Below, in pieces: positions 34,266-43,139 of a DNA stretch of 64,000 nt (the first letter of the stretch is position 1; each line of letters opens with the position of its first letter). The stretch is from Phycisphaerae bacterium. Lineage in GTDB: Bacteria; Planctomycetota; Phycisphaerae; UBA1845; Fen-1342. The DNA lies in contig JAJVHV010000007.1 in NCBI GenBank assembly GCA_022072445.1, positions 150,026 through 214,025 of the forward strand, given 5' to 3'. Below the pieces are notes generated by a model. The model was not told the DNA's origin, did not search any database, and saw only the letters and a list, made by a program, of their open reading frames with translations. The position numbers and the translations under genes are program-made.

Positions 34266-35285
34266 CTACAGGTCGCCCGCGCCGCCGATGTTCGCGACTT
34301 TCACGTTGCGGTCGATCTTGCGCATCAACCCCGCCAGCACGCGGCCCGGCCCGATCTCCGTCGCGGTCTGCATGCCGTCGGCGATCAGCCGCTGCATGCA
34401 GGCGTGCCAGCGCACCGGGTTGAACACCTGCCGATAGAGCGACGCGCGGATCGCCGCCGCGTCACCGTGATACTGCGCGTCGAGATTCGCGATCACCGGC
34501 GTCTTCGGCGGGAGGAAGGCGCACGCCTCCAGGTGCGGCCGCAGACCGTCGGCCGCCGGCCGCATCAGCTCCGAGTGAAACGCCCCGGCCACCTTCAGCG
34601 GGACGGCCTTCCCGCCGAACTGCTCGGCAGCGGCGACGGCGGCGTCGCACGCGGCGCTATCGCCCGAGATGACGATCTGCCCCGGACCGTTGTAGTTGGC
34701 GGGTGCGACGCGGCCGTGCTTGGCGACGCTTTCGCACAGCGCCAGCACCTGCGGCTCATCCAGCCCGATGATCGACGCCATCCCGCCCGGCGTGCGTTCG
34801 GCGGCCTGCTGCATGAGGGTGCCGCGGCGGTAGACCAGCCGCAGCGCGTCGTCGAACGAAACCGCGCCGGCCAGGTGCAGCGCGGTGTATTCGCCCAGGC
34901 TCAGGCCGGCCATGACGCTGAACGCGGCGTCGCTGATTTTGCCGCGCTGTTGCGCGGCGCGATACAGCGCGACGCTGGTCACAAAGATGGCCGGCTGTTG
35001 AATGTCGGTCGCGTTCAGGCGCTCGGCGGGGCCGTCGAAACAGAGGGTTGAGAGCGAGAAACCGAGGATTTCGTCGGCGCGGGCGAACGTCTCGGCGGCG
35101 ACGTCACAGCCGGGGGCGGCTGTGCCACCTGAGGTGCCGGGAGCGGCTGTGCCACCTGAGGTGCCATGGGCGGCGGTGCCACCTGAGGTGCCATGGGCGG
35201 CGGTGCCACTCGCGGCGACGAGATCTTTGCCCATGCCGACGAACTGGGCACCCTGTCCGGGGAAAATGGCGGCGTTGTTTCCCAT
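34266..35285 (-). CDS. fabD: Malonyl-CoA-ACP transacylase with in-frame repeat insertion
   Basis: Loads malonyl onto ACP for fatty acid synthesis. It has 339 aa. AAIFPGQGAQFVGMG is the N-terminus, GLSLGEYTAL holds the catalytic Ser, and GAFHSELM the catalytic His. After KDLVAASG there is an insertion of four near-identical units (GTAAHGTSG / GTAAPGTSG), absent from ordinary FabD, before CDVAAETFARADEILG. The units are a 27-bp DNA tandem repeat (see separate entry). The insertion lies in a surface helix region far from the active site, so the enzyme is probably active. It is last in the rpmF-plsX-fabH-fabD operon. Confidence 0.93.
   Translation of the reverse strand: MGNNAAIFPGQGAQFVGMGKDLVAASGTAAHGTSGGTAAHGTSGGTAAPGTSGGTAAPGCDVAAETFARADEILGFSLSTLCFDGPAERLNATDIQQPAIFVTSVALYRAAQQRGKISDAAFSVMAGLSLGEYTALHLAGAVSFDDALRLVYRRGTLMQQAAERTPGGMASIIGLDEPQVLALCESVAKHGRVAPANYNGPGQIVISGDSAACDAAVAAAEQFGGKAVPLKVAGAFHSELMRPAADGLRPHLEACAFLPPKTPVIANLDAQYHGDAAAIRASLYRQVFNPVRWHACMQRLIADGMQTATEIGPGRVLAGLMRKIDRNVKVANIGGAGDL
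35103..35215. repeat. 27-bp tandem repeat inside fabD
   Basis: About four units of GCGGCTGTGCCACCTGAGGT plus GCCGGGA or GCCATGG. The motif GGCGGCTGTGCCAC is the same core as the dispersed CAGCC/GGCTG palindromes elsewhere in the window. The unit length is a multiple of three, so expansion keeps the frame. Confidence 0.8.
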
Positions 35286-35352
35286 GAGTCTTGACCCTCT
35301 GAAATGGCCGACCCCGGCGCCGCGTGCCGCGTCGGCCGCGACACCTCGTCCG

Positions 35353-36345
35353 TCAAAGCCGCAGCAGCACCGAACCCCAGGCCAGCCCGGCGCCGATCGC
35401 GGCCATCAGCACCAGGTCACCCGGGCCACAGCGGCCCGCGAGCAGCGCCTCGTGCAGCGCCAGAGGGATCGAACCGGCCGAGGTGTTGCCATAGCGGTTG
35501 ATGTTCACGACGACGCGCTCGAGCGGCAGCTTCAACTTCTCGCACACGGACTCGATGATGCGCAGGTTCGACTGGTGCGGCACGAGCAGCTTGATCTGAT
35601 CGATCGTCACCCCGCCGTCGTCCAGCGCCTGCTGAATGAGCTGCTGCAAGCGCACCACCGCGATCTTGTACACCTCGCGCCCGTTCATGCGGATCGCATG
35701 CAGACGCTCGTTGACCGTCCGCGGCGAGGCCGGATCTTTCGTCCCGCCCGCCGGCACCCAGATCAGCCGCGCGTGGTTCCCGTCCGCGCCCGTGTTGATC
35801 GAGAGCACGCGCGGCCCATCCGACTCGCTCCGCCGCAGCACAACGGCCCCGCCGCCGTCGCCGAAGATGATCGCCGTCCCCCGATCCTGGAACTCCGTGA
35901 ACCGACTGAGCACGTCCACGCCGACGACCAGCGCCGTCCGCGCCGTGCCGCCCATGATCGCCTGTGACGCCGCCGTAAACGCGTAGATGAACCCCGCGCA
36001 CGACGCCGACAGATCATACGCCGGAACCTGCCGCGCCCCGATCGCCGCCTGAATCAGGCAGGCGGTGGCCGGCAGGTGATATTCGGGCGTGACGGTCGCG
36101 CAGATGATCAGGTCCAGCTCCGACGCGTCGACCCGGGCGCGCTCCAGGGCCAGCCGCGCCGCCGCCACCGCGAATTGAATCGTCGATTCCCCCTCCGACG
36201 CGTGCCGGCGCTCGCGAATCCCCGTCCGCGTCACGATCCATTCGTCGTTTGTGTCGAGATACGCGGCAAAATCCGCGTTGGTCACGACCCGCGCCGGCAC
36301 GGCGGCACCCGTGCCCAGAATCTCGACCGGCAGCGCGAGCTTCAT
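35353..36345 (-). CDS. fabH: 3-oxoacyl-ACP synthase III
   Basis: Starts fatty acid synthesis by condensing acetyl-CoA with malonyl-ACP. It has 330 aa. The catalytic triad is visible: Cys in DLSASCAGFIYAF, His in LVPHQSNLRI and Asn in NRYGNTSAGSIPLAL. GTGAAVPARVVTN and DEWIVTRTGIRERR are the N-terminal signatures. The start overlaps the plsX stop by 4 nt (translational coupling). fabD follows after 67 bp. Confidence 0.97.
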   Translation of the reverse strand: MKLALPVEILGTGAAVPARVVTNADFAAYLDTNDEWIVTRTGIRERRHASEGESTIQFAVAAARLALERARVDASELDLIICATVTPEYHLPATACLIQAAIGARQVPAYDLSASCAGFIYAFTAASQAIMGGTARTALVVGVDVLSRFTEFQDRGTAIIFGDGGGAVVLRRSESDGPRVLSINTGADGNHARLIWVPAGGTKDPASPRTVNERLHAIRMNGREVYKIAVVRLQQLIQQALDDGGVTIDQIKLLVPHQSNLRIIESVCEKLKLPLERVVVNINRYGNTSAGSIPLALHEALLAGRCGPGDLVLMAAIGAGLAWGSVLLRL

Positions 36346-37346
36346 GCCGGCGTCTCGACGAAGCGGCTGAGCTGCTCGACGATCACCGAATTCAGGCGCG
36401 CACGCACCAGCTCCGCCGAGACACGCACCGCGTTCCCGATCGCCCGCCGGTCGCTCCGCCCGTGGCAGATGATCGCCACGCCGTTGACCCCCATCAGCGG
36501 CGCGCCGCCGTATTCGGCAAAGTCATGCCGCGCCCAGATTCGCTCGACGACCGGCTCGAACTGCTTGACCAGGTGCGGGCTGTCCTCGGAGATTTCCTTG
36601 CGGATCGTGTTGAATATCCCGTCGGCGAGCCCCTCGGTCAGCTTCAAGATGACGTTGCCGACAAACCCGTCGCAGACGAACACGTCGCACTCGCCCGCGA
36701 AAATATCCCGCCCCTCGACGTTACCGTGAAACTTCAGCGCCGGATCACGCCGCAGCAGATTGTGCGCGTCCTTGACCAGCGAATTGCCCTTCACGTCCTC
36801 CTCGCCGATCGAGACCAGCCCGATCTTGGGCTCCTGCACCCCCAGAATGAGCCGCGCGTAGGACACGCTCATGTGCGCGTATTCGTGCAGATGGTGCGGC
36901 TTCGGGGCCACATTCGCCCCCACGTCGCACACCACCACCGGCCCGTGAAAACTCGGCAGCGTGACGGCGATGCCCGGCCGCGAAACACCCTTCAGCACCC
37001 CCACCTTGAAATGACACGCCGCCGCGAACGCCCCGGTGTTACCGGCGCTGATGACGGCGTCGACCTCGCCCTTGCCGGCGTCGACCGCCATCCGCACCAT
37101 CGACGAGTCGCGCTTCTGGCGGATGGCGTCCACCGGTGAATCGTCCATCTCGACGATTTCGCGGCAGTCGCGAATGCTGATCCGGTCGTCGCGCAGCCCG
37201 ACCGCGCTGCACTCCGCCTCGATCCGCTCCTTGGGGCCGTAGAGCACAATCTCGGCGTCGGGAGCTTTGTTCAGCCCTTCGGCGGCACCCAGGATGATCT
37301 CGCGCGGCGCGTGATCGCCGCCCATCGCGTCGAGGGCGATGCGCAT
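36342..37346 (-). CDS. plsX: Phosphate acyltransferase
   Basis: Converts acyl-ACP to acyl-phosphate for phospholipid synthesis at the inner face of the membrane. It has 334 aa. IALDAMGGDHAPREIILGA is the N-terminal signature; DAVISAGNTGAFAAAC, GVSRPGIAVTLPS and DVGANVAPKPHHL follow, and FVCDGFVGNVILKLTEG is near the C-terminus. It lies 5 bp behind rpmF and overlaps fabH by 4 nt, the classic bacterial gene order. Confidence 0.97.
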   Translation of the reverse strand: MRIALDAMGGDHAPREIILGAAEGLNKAPDAEIVLYGPKERIEAECSAVGLRDDRISIRDCREIVEMDDSPVDAIRQKRDSSMVRMAVDAGKGEVDAVISAGNTGAFAAACHFKVGVLKGVSRPGIAVTLPSFHGPVVVCDVGANVAPKPHHLHEYAHMSVSYARLILGVQEPKIGLVSIGEEDVKGNSLVKDAHNLLRRDPALKFHGNVEGRDIFAGECDVFVCDGFVGNVILKLTEGLADGIFNTIRKEISEDSPHLVKQFEPVVERIWARHDFAEYGGAPLMGVNGVAIICHGRSDRRAIGNAVRVSAELVRARLNSVIVEQLSRFVETPA

Positions 37347-37351
37347 CGGGA

Positions 37352-37537
37352 TCAGGACTCCTCGGCTCCGAGCTCGATTCGCGTGTGCGTGTTGACGTAG
37401 CCGCAGTTGCCACAGGCGGCGTGCGGAAGCTTGGCCTGATTACACTGCGGGCAGGCGATCAGCGCCACCGGAACCAGCGCGTGGTGCGATCGCCGGGTCC
37501 GTTTGCGCATCTTGGTCTTCTTATGTACCGGTAACAT
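37352..37537 (-). CDS. rpmF: 50S ribosomal protein L32
   Basis: A 61-aa basic protein MLPVHKKTKMRKRTRRSHHA with the zinc pairs CPQC and CGNC, then GYVNTHTRIELG. The N-terminus differs from the usual MAVPKRKTS but keeps the Lys/Arg-rich tail. ATG 37537 was chosen; the frame is open to 37603. It heads the operon with plsX, fabH and fabD. Confidence 0.85.
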   Translation of the reverse strand: MLPVHKKTKMRKRTRRSHHALVPVALIACPQCNQAKLPHAACGNCGYVNTHTRIELGAEES

Positions 37538-37849
37538 CGACGACAACTCCCGGAGCATGCCCGCCCGACGGACGGAGCGTTGAACCGCGGCGCCCGCCGG
37601 CATCCCAGCCGGTCACGGGCAAGTTCGTTAGGCTACGAACGCACCGCTGGGCTGTCAAGCCGCACGCCTTCCTTACCTTCCTTACCTTCCCGGGCGGCCC
37701 CTGCGACCAGCCCGCTCGGCGACCATGGGACTCGGTACCGCTTGCGATCGCCGGCGGGACAGTTTCATGGTTTCTCCGGGGCCACGCGCGCACGCGGGCA
37801 CGGGGGCCGTGCGCTACGGCCCGTAGCGTCGGCCCGCCGTGGCCACGAG

Positions 37850-37955
37850 GAATAGCGAATGTCGAATAGCGAATAACGAATTCAGCCGTCGCCGTGACCA
37901 ATTCCGCCGTCGCAGTTCAATTCGTTATTCGTAACTCGCTCTTCGCCATTCATCG
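37850..37955. repeat. GCGAATAGCGAA inverted dispersed repeat, copy 2
   Basis: AATAGCGAATGTCGAATAGC and AATAACGAATTC on the left face TTCGTTATTCGTAACTCGC and TCTTCGCCATTC on the right, about 45 bp apart, with two AATTC-CCGTCGC stretches between. It is the same structure as at 17102-17218 and lies in the divergent rpmF/argS promoter region. Confidence 0.6.
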
Positions 37956-38018
37956 CAGCGTCGCCACGCCGCCTTTGCTTGCCAGCCGCAACCGGCGCCG
38001 ATAGTCTCGCACGCGACC

Positions 38019-40265
38019 ATGAGTGCCGAGCGTGTCAGCGTCCAGGAACTGCTTTCGTCGCGTTTCGCCGAAGCCATCGCGCGCGTCGCGGGCGTCGCGC
38101 CGCAGAGCGTCGACCCGCAGGTGCGGGCGGCGGCGGACGCGCGGTTCGGCGACTACCAGTGTAACGTCGCCATGTCGCTGGCTCGGACGCTGAAGCTCAA
38201 GCCGCGCGAGGTGGCGGAGCGGATTGTCGACGAAGCGACGAAGGGAGCAGGAGCGACGGAGCGACGGAGCGACGAAGCGACGAAGGGGGAGGCGGCGACG
38301 ATCTTTGAGCCGCTGGAGATCGCGGGGCCGGGGTTCATCAACATCCGGCTGACGGACGAGTTTCTGTCGCGCTATCTGGCGGAGATTCCGGCGGCGGACG
38401 CGTCGCCGGCGCCAGCGCCGAACTTCGCGGAGCGGTGGGACAGCGTTGCTCCTGATGAGCCGTGGGCCGATCGCTTCGGCATTCCGCCTGTGAATGCGGC
38501 TCATCGGCAGCGTGTGGTGGTGGATTATTCGTCGCCGAACATCGCCAAGCAGATGCACGTGGGGCATTTGCGGAGCACGATCATCGGGGACGTGTTTGTG
38601 CGCGTGCTGGAGTTTGAGGGGCACGCGGTGCGGCGGCAGAATCACGTCGGCGACTGGGGCACGCAGTTTGGGATGTTGATCGCATATTACGCGGACCATC
38701 CCATGCCGGACGTTTGCGGCGGCGACGTGATGGCCGCGCTCGAGGCGGACTATCGCGCCGCCCGCTCGCGGTTCGAGTCGGACCCCGAGTTCGCCAGTGC
38801 AGCACGCCTGGCGGTCACCAAGCTGCAACAGGGTGATGTGGCAGCCCGATTAAGTTGGGAGGCGATCTGCCTGACCAGCGAGGCCGGGTTCGCCGGCCTT
38901 TACGTACAGCTCGGCGTCAAGCTCCGGAAAATGGACAACTGCGGCGAGAGCTTTTACCAGCGCGACGAAGATCGTCTGACGCCGGTGGTCGAGGAGCTGC
39001 GGGCGAAGTTGCCGCCGCGCTCGCCGGAGGATCAACCGCCGCCGTTGCCAGTCGGACGCGTCGAATGCCGCGATGACCAAGGCGCGCTGTGTCTGTTTTT
39101 CTATGACGCGCAGGACGAGCCGCGCTTCAAGGGACCCGACGGCAGCGAGCTGCCGATGATCATCCGCAAGTCGGACGGTGCGTTTCTCTATGCGACGACC
39201 GACCTGGCGGCGCTGCGCTATCGGACGCGGGAGATTGAGTTTGTGGAGGCAGCCACGGAGCCACGAAGCCACGGAGCCACGGAGGGCAGCGAGGGGGCGA
39301 CGGAGCGACGAAGCGACGAAGGGGAAAACGGCCACGGAGCGACGGAGCCAACAAGCCACGCAGGAGCGCCGACGGGCGTGTTGCGCGGGGCGACGCGGCT
39401 GATCTATGTGACCGATGCGCGGCAGAAGCTGCACTTCGAGATGCTCTTCGCCGCGGCGCGGGCGGTGGGCTGGGCGCCGCCGGACCGAGTGCGGCTGGAG
39501 CACGTCACGTTCGGCAGCGTGCTGGGGGACGACAAGAAGCCGCTCAAGACGCGCAGCGGGGAGAACGTAAAGCTACAGCTTCTTCTCAACGAAGCGATCG
39601 AACGGGCGAAAGCAGTACTTCAGAAGCGGTTTGTCGACGATGAAATCGCCAAAGACTTTCAAATTGACGAAGACGCCAACCAAGACGAAGCGCTTGACGC
39701 TGAGCTCGAAGCGGTTGTCAAGGAACGACGGACCGTCGGCTACCGGCTCTATGAACTGGTGGCCAACACAGTCGGCGTCGCGGCGGTGAAGTACGCCGAC
39801 CTGTGTCGCGATCGCAACAGCGATTACGTCTTCAGTTGGGACAAGATGCTGGCGATGCAGGGCAACACGGCGCCGTACCTGATGTACGCGTATGCCCGCA
39901 TTCGCTCGATTTACCGGAAGGCCGCGACCGGGCAGGGGCTGTCGGACGCCGATCTGACGCGGGCTGTGTACGACCCAAGCGTGCGGCTGGCGCTGGATCA
40001 CGCGGCGGAGCGGGCGCTGGCCCTGCGGCTGGCGCGGCTGCATGAGACGATCGACGAGCTGGCGTCGAACCTGCTGCCGCACGTGCTGTGCAGCTATCTG
40101 TACGAGCTGGCGGCGGATTTCATGCGCTTTTACGAGAACTGCCCGGTGGTGCAGGCCGCCGACGAGGCGACGCGGCTGAGCCGGCTGCGGCTGTGCGACC
40201 TGACGGCCCGCGCGCTGAAGCTCGGTCTGCATCTGCTGGGGATTGAAGTGATCGAGTCGATGTGA
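38019..40265 (+). CDS. argS: Arginyl-tRNA synthetase with two in-frame low-complexity insertions
   Basis: Class I synthetase charging tRNA-Arg, 748 aa, much longer than the usual 550-600. SPNIAKQMHVGHLRSTIIGD holds the HIGH motif, LYATTDLAALRYR and LIYVTDARQKLHF the catalytic core, and KPLKTRSGENVKL the KMSKS-like loop. The C-terminal anticodon domain ends LLGIEVIESM. Two insertions add length: DEATKGAGATERRSDEATKG (nt 38229-38300), and about 45 residues starting EAATEPRSHGATEGSEGATE (nt 39250-39370). Both are made of the genomic repeat GCGACGGAGCGACGAAG or CCACGGAGCCACGAAG. They sit at loop positions and the frame is intact, so the enzyme is probably active. Confidence 0.95.
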   Translation: MSAERVSVQELLSSRFAEAIARVAGVAPQSVDPQVRAAADARFGDYQCNVAMSLARTLKLKPREVAERIVDEATKGAGATERRSDEATKGEAATIFEPLEIAGPGFINIRLTDEFLSRYLAEIPAADASPAPAPNFAERWDSVAPDEPWADRFGIPPVNAAHRQRVVVDYSSPNIAKQMHVGHLRSTIIGDVFVRVLEFEGHAVRRQNHVGDWGTQFGMLIAYYADHPMPDVCGGDVMAALEADYRAARSRFESDPEFASAARLAVTKLQQGDVAARLSWEAICLTSEAGFAGLYVQLGVKLRKMDNCGESFYQRDEDRLTPVVEELRAKLPPRSPEDQPPPLPVGRVECRDDQGALCLFFYDAQDEPRFKGPDGSELPMIIRKSDGAFLYATTDLAALRYRTREIEFVEAATEPRSHGATEGSEGATERRSDEGENGHGATEPTSHAGAPTGVLRGATRLIYVTDARQKLHFEMLFAAARAVGWAPPDRVRLEHVTFGSVLGDDKKPLKTRSGENVKLQLLLNEAIERAKAVLQKRFVDDEIAKDFQIDEDANQDEALDAELEAVVKERRTVGYRLYELVANTVGVAAVKYADLCRDRNSDYVFSWDKMLAMQGNTAPYLMYAYARIRSIYRKAATGQGLSDADLTRAVYDPSVRLALDHAAERALALRLARLHETIDELASNLLPHVLCSYLYELAADFMRFYENCPVVQAADEATRLSRLRLCDLTARALKLGLHLLGIEVIESM

Positions 40266-40657
40266 GGGGCGCCGCCTGCGTACGAACGAGCAGCCCTGCG
40301 GGTTGCTATTGCGCGGCGCGGGCGTGGTCCGGGGGTGCCGCTGCGCGACGACCCCCGGCTGCTCGCGAGCAGCCCTTCGGGCTGTCGCGCCCCCACGCTT
40401 CGCGGTGGCCATGCCACGCGCCGCGGCGCGACGAATTCCGGCAGTGCTCACAGAGCCGAGCAGAGACGCGCCTTCGGTCCTGCCGACGCGAACGGCCGTC
40501 GGCAGGGCACCCGCGCAGTGCTCACAGAGCCGAGCAGAGACGCGCCTTCGGTCCTGCCGACGCGAACGGCCGTCGGCAGGGCACCCGCGCAGGGCACCCG
40601 CGCACGTTGAACCTGCCACTCTGAACTCCCTTCAGCGCGGGCTTCGCTCCGCGGGCT
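40266..40657. other. Intergenic repeats between argS and uppP, no gene seen
   Basis: Contains short inverted repeats (CTGCTCGCGAGCAGCCCTTCGG-type, about 40368-40390, given only in outline) and the 74-bp tandem repeat at 40441-40588. No plausible coding frame. Confidence 0.5.
40441..40588. repeat. 74-bp tandem duplication
   Basis: GCAGTGCTCACAGAGCCGAG... runs 40441-40514 and again 40515-40588, apparently without mismatch, followed by a partial third unit (GCAGGGCACCCGCGC). The unit contains CTGCCGACGCGAACGGCCGTCGGCAG-type inverted arms (positions about 40479-40505), so each copy can fold into a hairpin. Perfect identity points to recent duplication. Confidence 0.85.
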
Positions 40658-41455
40658 TCACCAGCAATACCACAACACCGCCACACCCAGCGCGACGCGA
40701 TACACCGCAAACGGCGTGAAGCGATTGGAGCGGATGAACTGCATGAAACCCGCGACGACGATTAGCGCCGTCACAAACGCCGTCACCATGCCCACGCCAA
40801 TCACCCCGGCTGCGTCGCCGTCGATTTCGCCGAAGTGCTTCAGCAGCTTGTAGGCCGAAGCCAGCAGCATGGTGGGGATGGCGATGAAGAACGAGAACTC
40901 GGCGGCGGTGCGGACCGGCAGGCCGGCCAGCATGCCGGCCATGATGGTGGCCATCGATCGGGAGGTGCCGGGCCAGATGCTGAGCACCTGGCCGAGACCG
41001 ATGATCAGCGCCTGGCGATAGGTGACGTCGTCCAGCGTCGGGCCGGTCTGGCGGCGGAAGCGGCGCTCGATCAGCTCCATCGCCACCGCGCCGACGATCA
41101 GCGCTCCGGCGACGGCGACCGGGTTCGTCTCCAGGTATTCCTCCATGAAGTCGTTGGCCGCCAGCCCGACGACCACCGACGGCAGCATCGCGACGATCAG
41201 CTTGGTGAACAGGTGCGACGAGGCGCTCCGCGGCGTGAAGCTGCGGAAGCGGCGCCACAGGTCGGGCCAGAAGTAGAGGATGACGGCCAGGATGGCGCCG
41301 AACTGGCTGACGAAGAGAAAGACGCTCCACGTCGAAGTGCTCTGATCGACGCGGATGAGCGGGGCGACGATGATCATGTGCCCCGTGCTGGAGACGGGCA
41401 GAAACTCGGTGAAGCCCTCGACCAGCCCCATGATGACGGCGTCGAGATAGGTCAT
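40658..41455 (-). CDS. uppP: Undecaprenyl-diphosphatase
   Basis: Membrane phosphatase that recycles undecaprenyl diphosphate for cell-wall and LPS carriers. It has 265 aa with about 8 TM segments. MTYLDAVIMGLVEGFTEFLP and VSSTGHMIIV give the conserved Glu and GH motif, and IWPGTSRSMATIMAGM the second catalytic region. ATG 41455 was chosen; the open frame upstream is antisense to other coding sequence. The gene is 28 bp behind the pgsA-like gene, likely the same transcript. Confidence 0.95.
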   Translation of the reverse strand: MTYLDAVIMGLVEGFTEFLPVSSTGHMIIVAPLIRVDQSTSTWSVFLFVSQFGAILAVILYFWPDLWRRFRSFTPRSASSHLFTKLIVAMLPSVVVGLAANDFMEEYLETNPVAVAGALIVGAVAMELIERRFRRQTGPTLDDVTYRQALIIGLGQVLSIWPGTSRSMATIMAGMLAGLPVRTAAEFSFFIAIPTMLLASAYKLLKHFGEIDGDAAGVIGVGMVTAFVTALIVVAGFMQFIRSNRFTPFAVYRVALGVAVLWYCW

Positions 41456-41483
41456 GTGCCGGGCACCCCGCGCGATCCGCCGC

Positions 41484-42131
41484 TCACGGCGTCTGCCCTG
41501 TGGGCGGGCCCGCGCCGGGCTCGCGCCGCGGCGCCGACATGGCGAGGAACGAGGCCGAGCGACGGACGTAGCTGACGATGGAGAGCGCCGTGACGATGAC
41601 CGTGACGTAGATGCACGCGTCACGGAAGCGAATCATTCCGGCGCTGAGCGGGAACCAGGCGAGCTGCCCGAGGATGACGGCGGCCGTGGCGGACTGCACG
41701 AACATCTTGACTTTGCCGACCCAGTTTGCGGCGAAGTCGCGGCCGACCGACTCGCTGTGGCCGCGCAGGGCGCTGACGAGCAGCTCGCGCACCAGGATCA
41801 GCACGACCATCCAAGGCTGCACGCCGGTGACGTTTCCGGCCTGATAATCGAAAAACTGCTCGCTGGTGAAAAAGACGAACGCCCCGCAGACGATCACCTT
41901 GTCGACGACCGGATCGACGATCCGCCCGAAAACCGTCACCTGCTTGAGCGTCCGCGCCAGGTAGCCGTCGAGAATGTCGCTGACCACCGCGATCAGAAAC
42001 ACCCAGAACGCGATCTTCAGCAGAAACCACGTATACAGGTCATTGACGCGGAATACGCTGAGCAGCCCGAAGAACACCAGCGCCAGCACCAGGCGGCCGA
42101 GCGTAATCTGATTGGGGATGTTGATGCGCAT
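41484..42131 (-). CDS. pgsA: CDP-diacylglycerol-glycerol-3-phosphate 3-phosphatidyltransferase-like
   Basis: A 215-aa CDP-alcohol phosphatidyltransferase making phosphatidylglycerol-phosphate. The family motif D-x2-D-G-x2-A-R-x8-G-x3-D-x3-D is complete in SDILDGYLARTLKQ and VFGRIVDPVVDK. MRINIPNQITLGRLVLALVF is the typical PgsA start. About 5 TM segments. It is 28 bp upstream of uppP on the same strand. A related CDP-alcohol transferase cannot be excluded, but the N-terminus favours PgsA. Confidence 0.88.
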   Translation of the reverse strand: MRINIPNQITLGRLVLALVFFGLLSVFRVNDLYTWFLLKIAFWVFLIAVVSDILDGYLARTLKQVTVFGRIVDPVVDKVIVCGAFVFFTSEQFFDYQAGNVTGVQPWMVVLILVRELLVSALRGHSESVGRDFAANWVGKVKMFVQSATAAVILGQLAWFPLSAGMIRFRDACIYVTVIVTALSIVSYVRRSASFLAMSAPRREPGAGPPTGQTP

Positions 42132-42269
42132 CGAGCGGGCCGGCGATCTCCGAATGCCGGAGCGTACGCGGCGTCGCCACGGGCGGCAAGCCGGCCGGCC
42201 AGGCCCGTCATGCGTGCGGCGTCGATCTCGCATATCATCCGCAGGCGTTCCGCTCCCCCGTGGACTGCC

Positions 42270-43082
42270 ATGGCCGCTCCGCAACTGAAAACCGCCGCGC
42301 CCAACCGCCTGTTCGGCACCGTCAAGGCGCTGCTGCGGAATCGCATCACGTCCGGGCTGTTCACCATCCTGCCGATCTGGATCACGATCCTGCTGGTGAA
42401 GTTCATTTTCGGCGTGATGCGCGGCTCGTCCGAATGGGTGGTGCACCTGTTCGTGTCGAACGAGCGGCTGGTCGCCCGCGTGCGCGAGTCGCTGGTCCCG
42501 TCCATTCCGACCGGATTGCGGACGTGGGTGAGCCTGGGCGACGCCGAGCTGGCGACAGCCGTCGTGCAGTGGACCATCGCGATCTTCTCCGTGCTGCTGA
42601 CGGTCTTCATTCTCTACGTGATCGGGCTGTTCACCGCGAACATCGTCGGCCGCCGCATCCTGCAATGGCTCGAGAGCATCGTCGACCGCCTGCCGCTCAT
42701 TAAAACCGTCTACCGCTCCAGCAAGCAGATTCTTCAGCAGTTCAGCGGCGGCCAGACGCAGGCGTTTCAGAAGGTCGTGCTGGCGCCGTTTCCCAACAAG
42801 GACGTGCGGACGCCCGGTTTTCTGACGAACACGTTTCGCGACGCCGTCACCGGCGAAGAGCTCTGCTCGGTCTTCTTCTTCACGGTCCCGAATCCGACCA
42901 CGGGCTACGTCGTGGTCATGAAACGCGCCGACCTGATCGACGTCGACTGGTCGATCGAGGACGCCATCAAGATGATGATGTCCGCCGGTACGCTCATTCC
43001 CTCGCCGATGTCGCTGGCCGAGAGCTATCCGGCGACGGGCGGCGTCGCAGCCCGCGCGCCGTCCGCGCTCGGCGCGGGATGA
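42270..43082 (+). CDS. DUF502 family membrane protein
   Basis: A 270-aa protein. RNRITSGLFTILPIWITILL and FSVLLTVFILYVIGLFTANI are two TM helices, followed by the DUF502 signature LPLIKTVYRSSKQILQQF, then FQKVVLAPFPNKDVRTPGFL and FFFTVPNPTTGYVVVMKRAD. The function is unknown in bacteria. ATG 42270 (MAAPQLKTAAP) was chosen; the frame is open far upstream only because it is antisense to pgsA. It is divergent from pgsA with 138 bp between. Confidence 0.85.
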   Translation: MAAPQLKTAAPNRLFGTVKALLRNRITSGLFTILPIWITILLVKFIFGVMRGSSEWVVHLFVSNERLVARVRESLVPSIPTGLRTWVSLGDAELATAVVQWTIAIFSVLLTVFILYVIGLFTANIVGRRILQWLESIVDRLPLIKTVYRSSKQILQQFSGGQTQAFQKVVLAPFPNKDVRTPGFLTNTFRDAVTGEELCSVFFFTVPNPTTGYVVVMKRADLIDVDWSIEDAIKMMMSAGTLIPSPMSLAESYPATGGVAARAPSALGAG

Positions 43083-43139
43083 CCGGCAACGCGGAGCCCT
43101 GGCATGAGACCGGACGCAGCAGCGCGGAGAGCCGATCGC

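Noticed and set aside
41454..42269. A 270-codon N-terminal extension of the DUF502 gene
   Set aside because: It is antisense to pgsA and has no protein-like features; the family-type start is ATG 42270.
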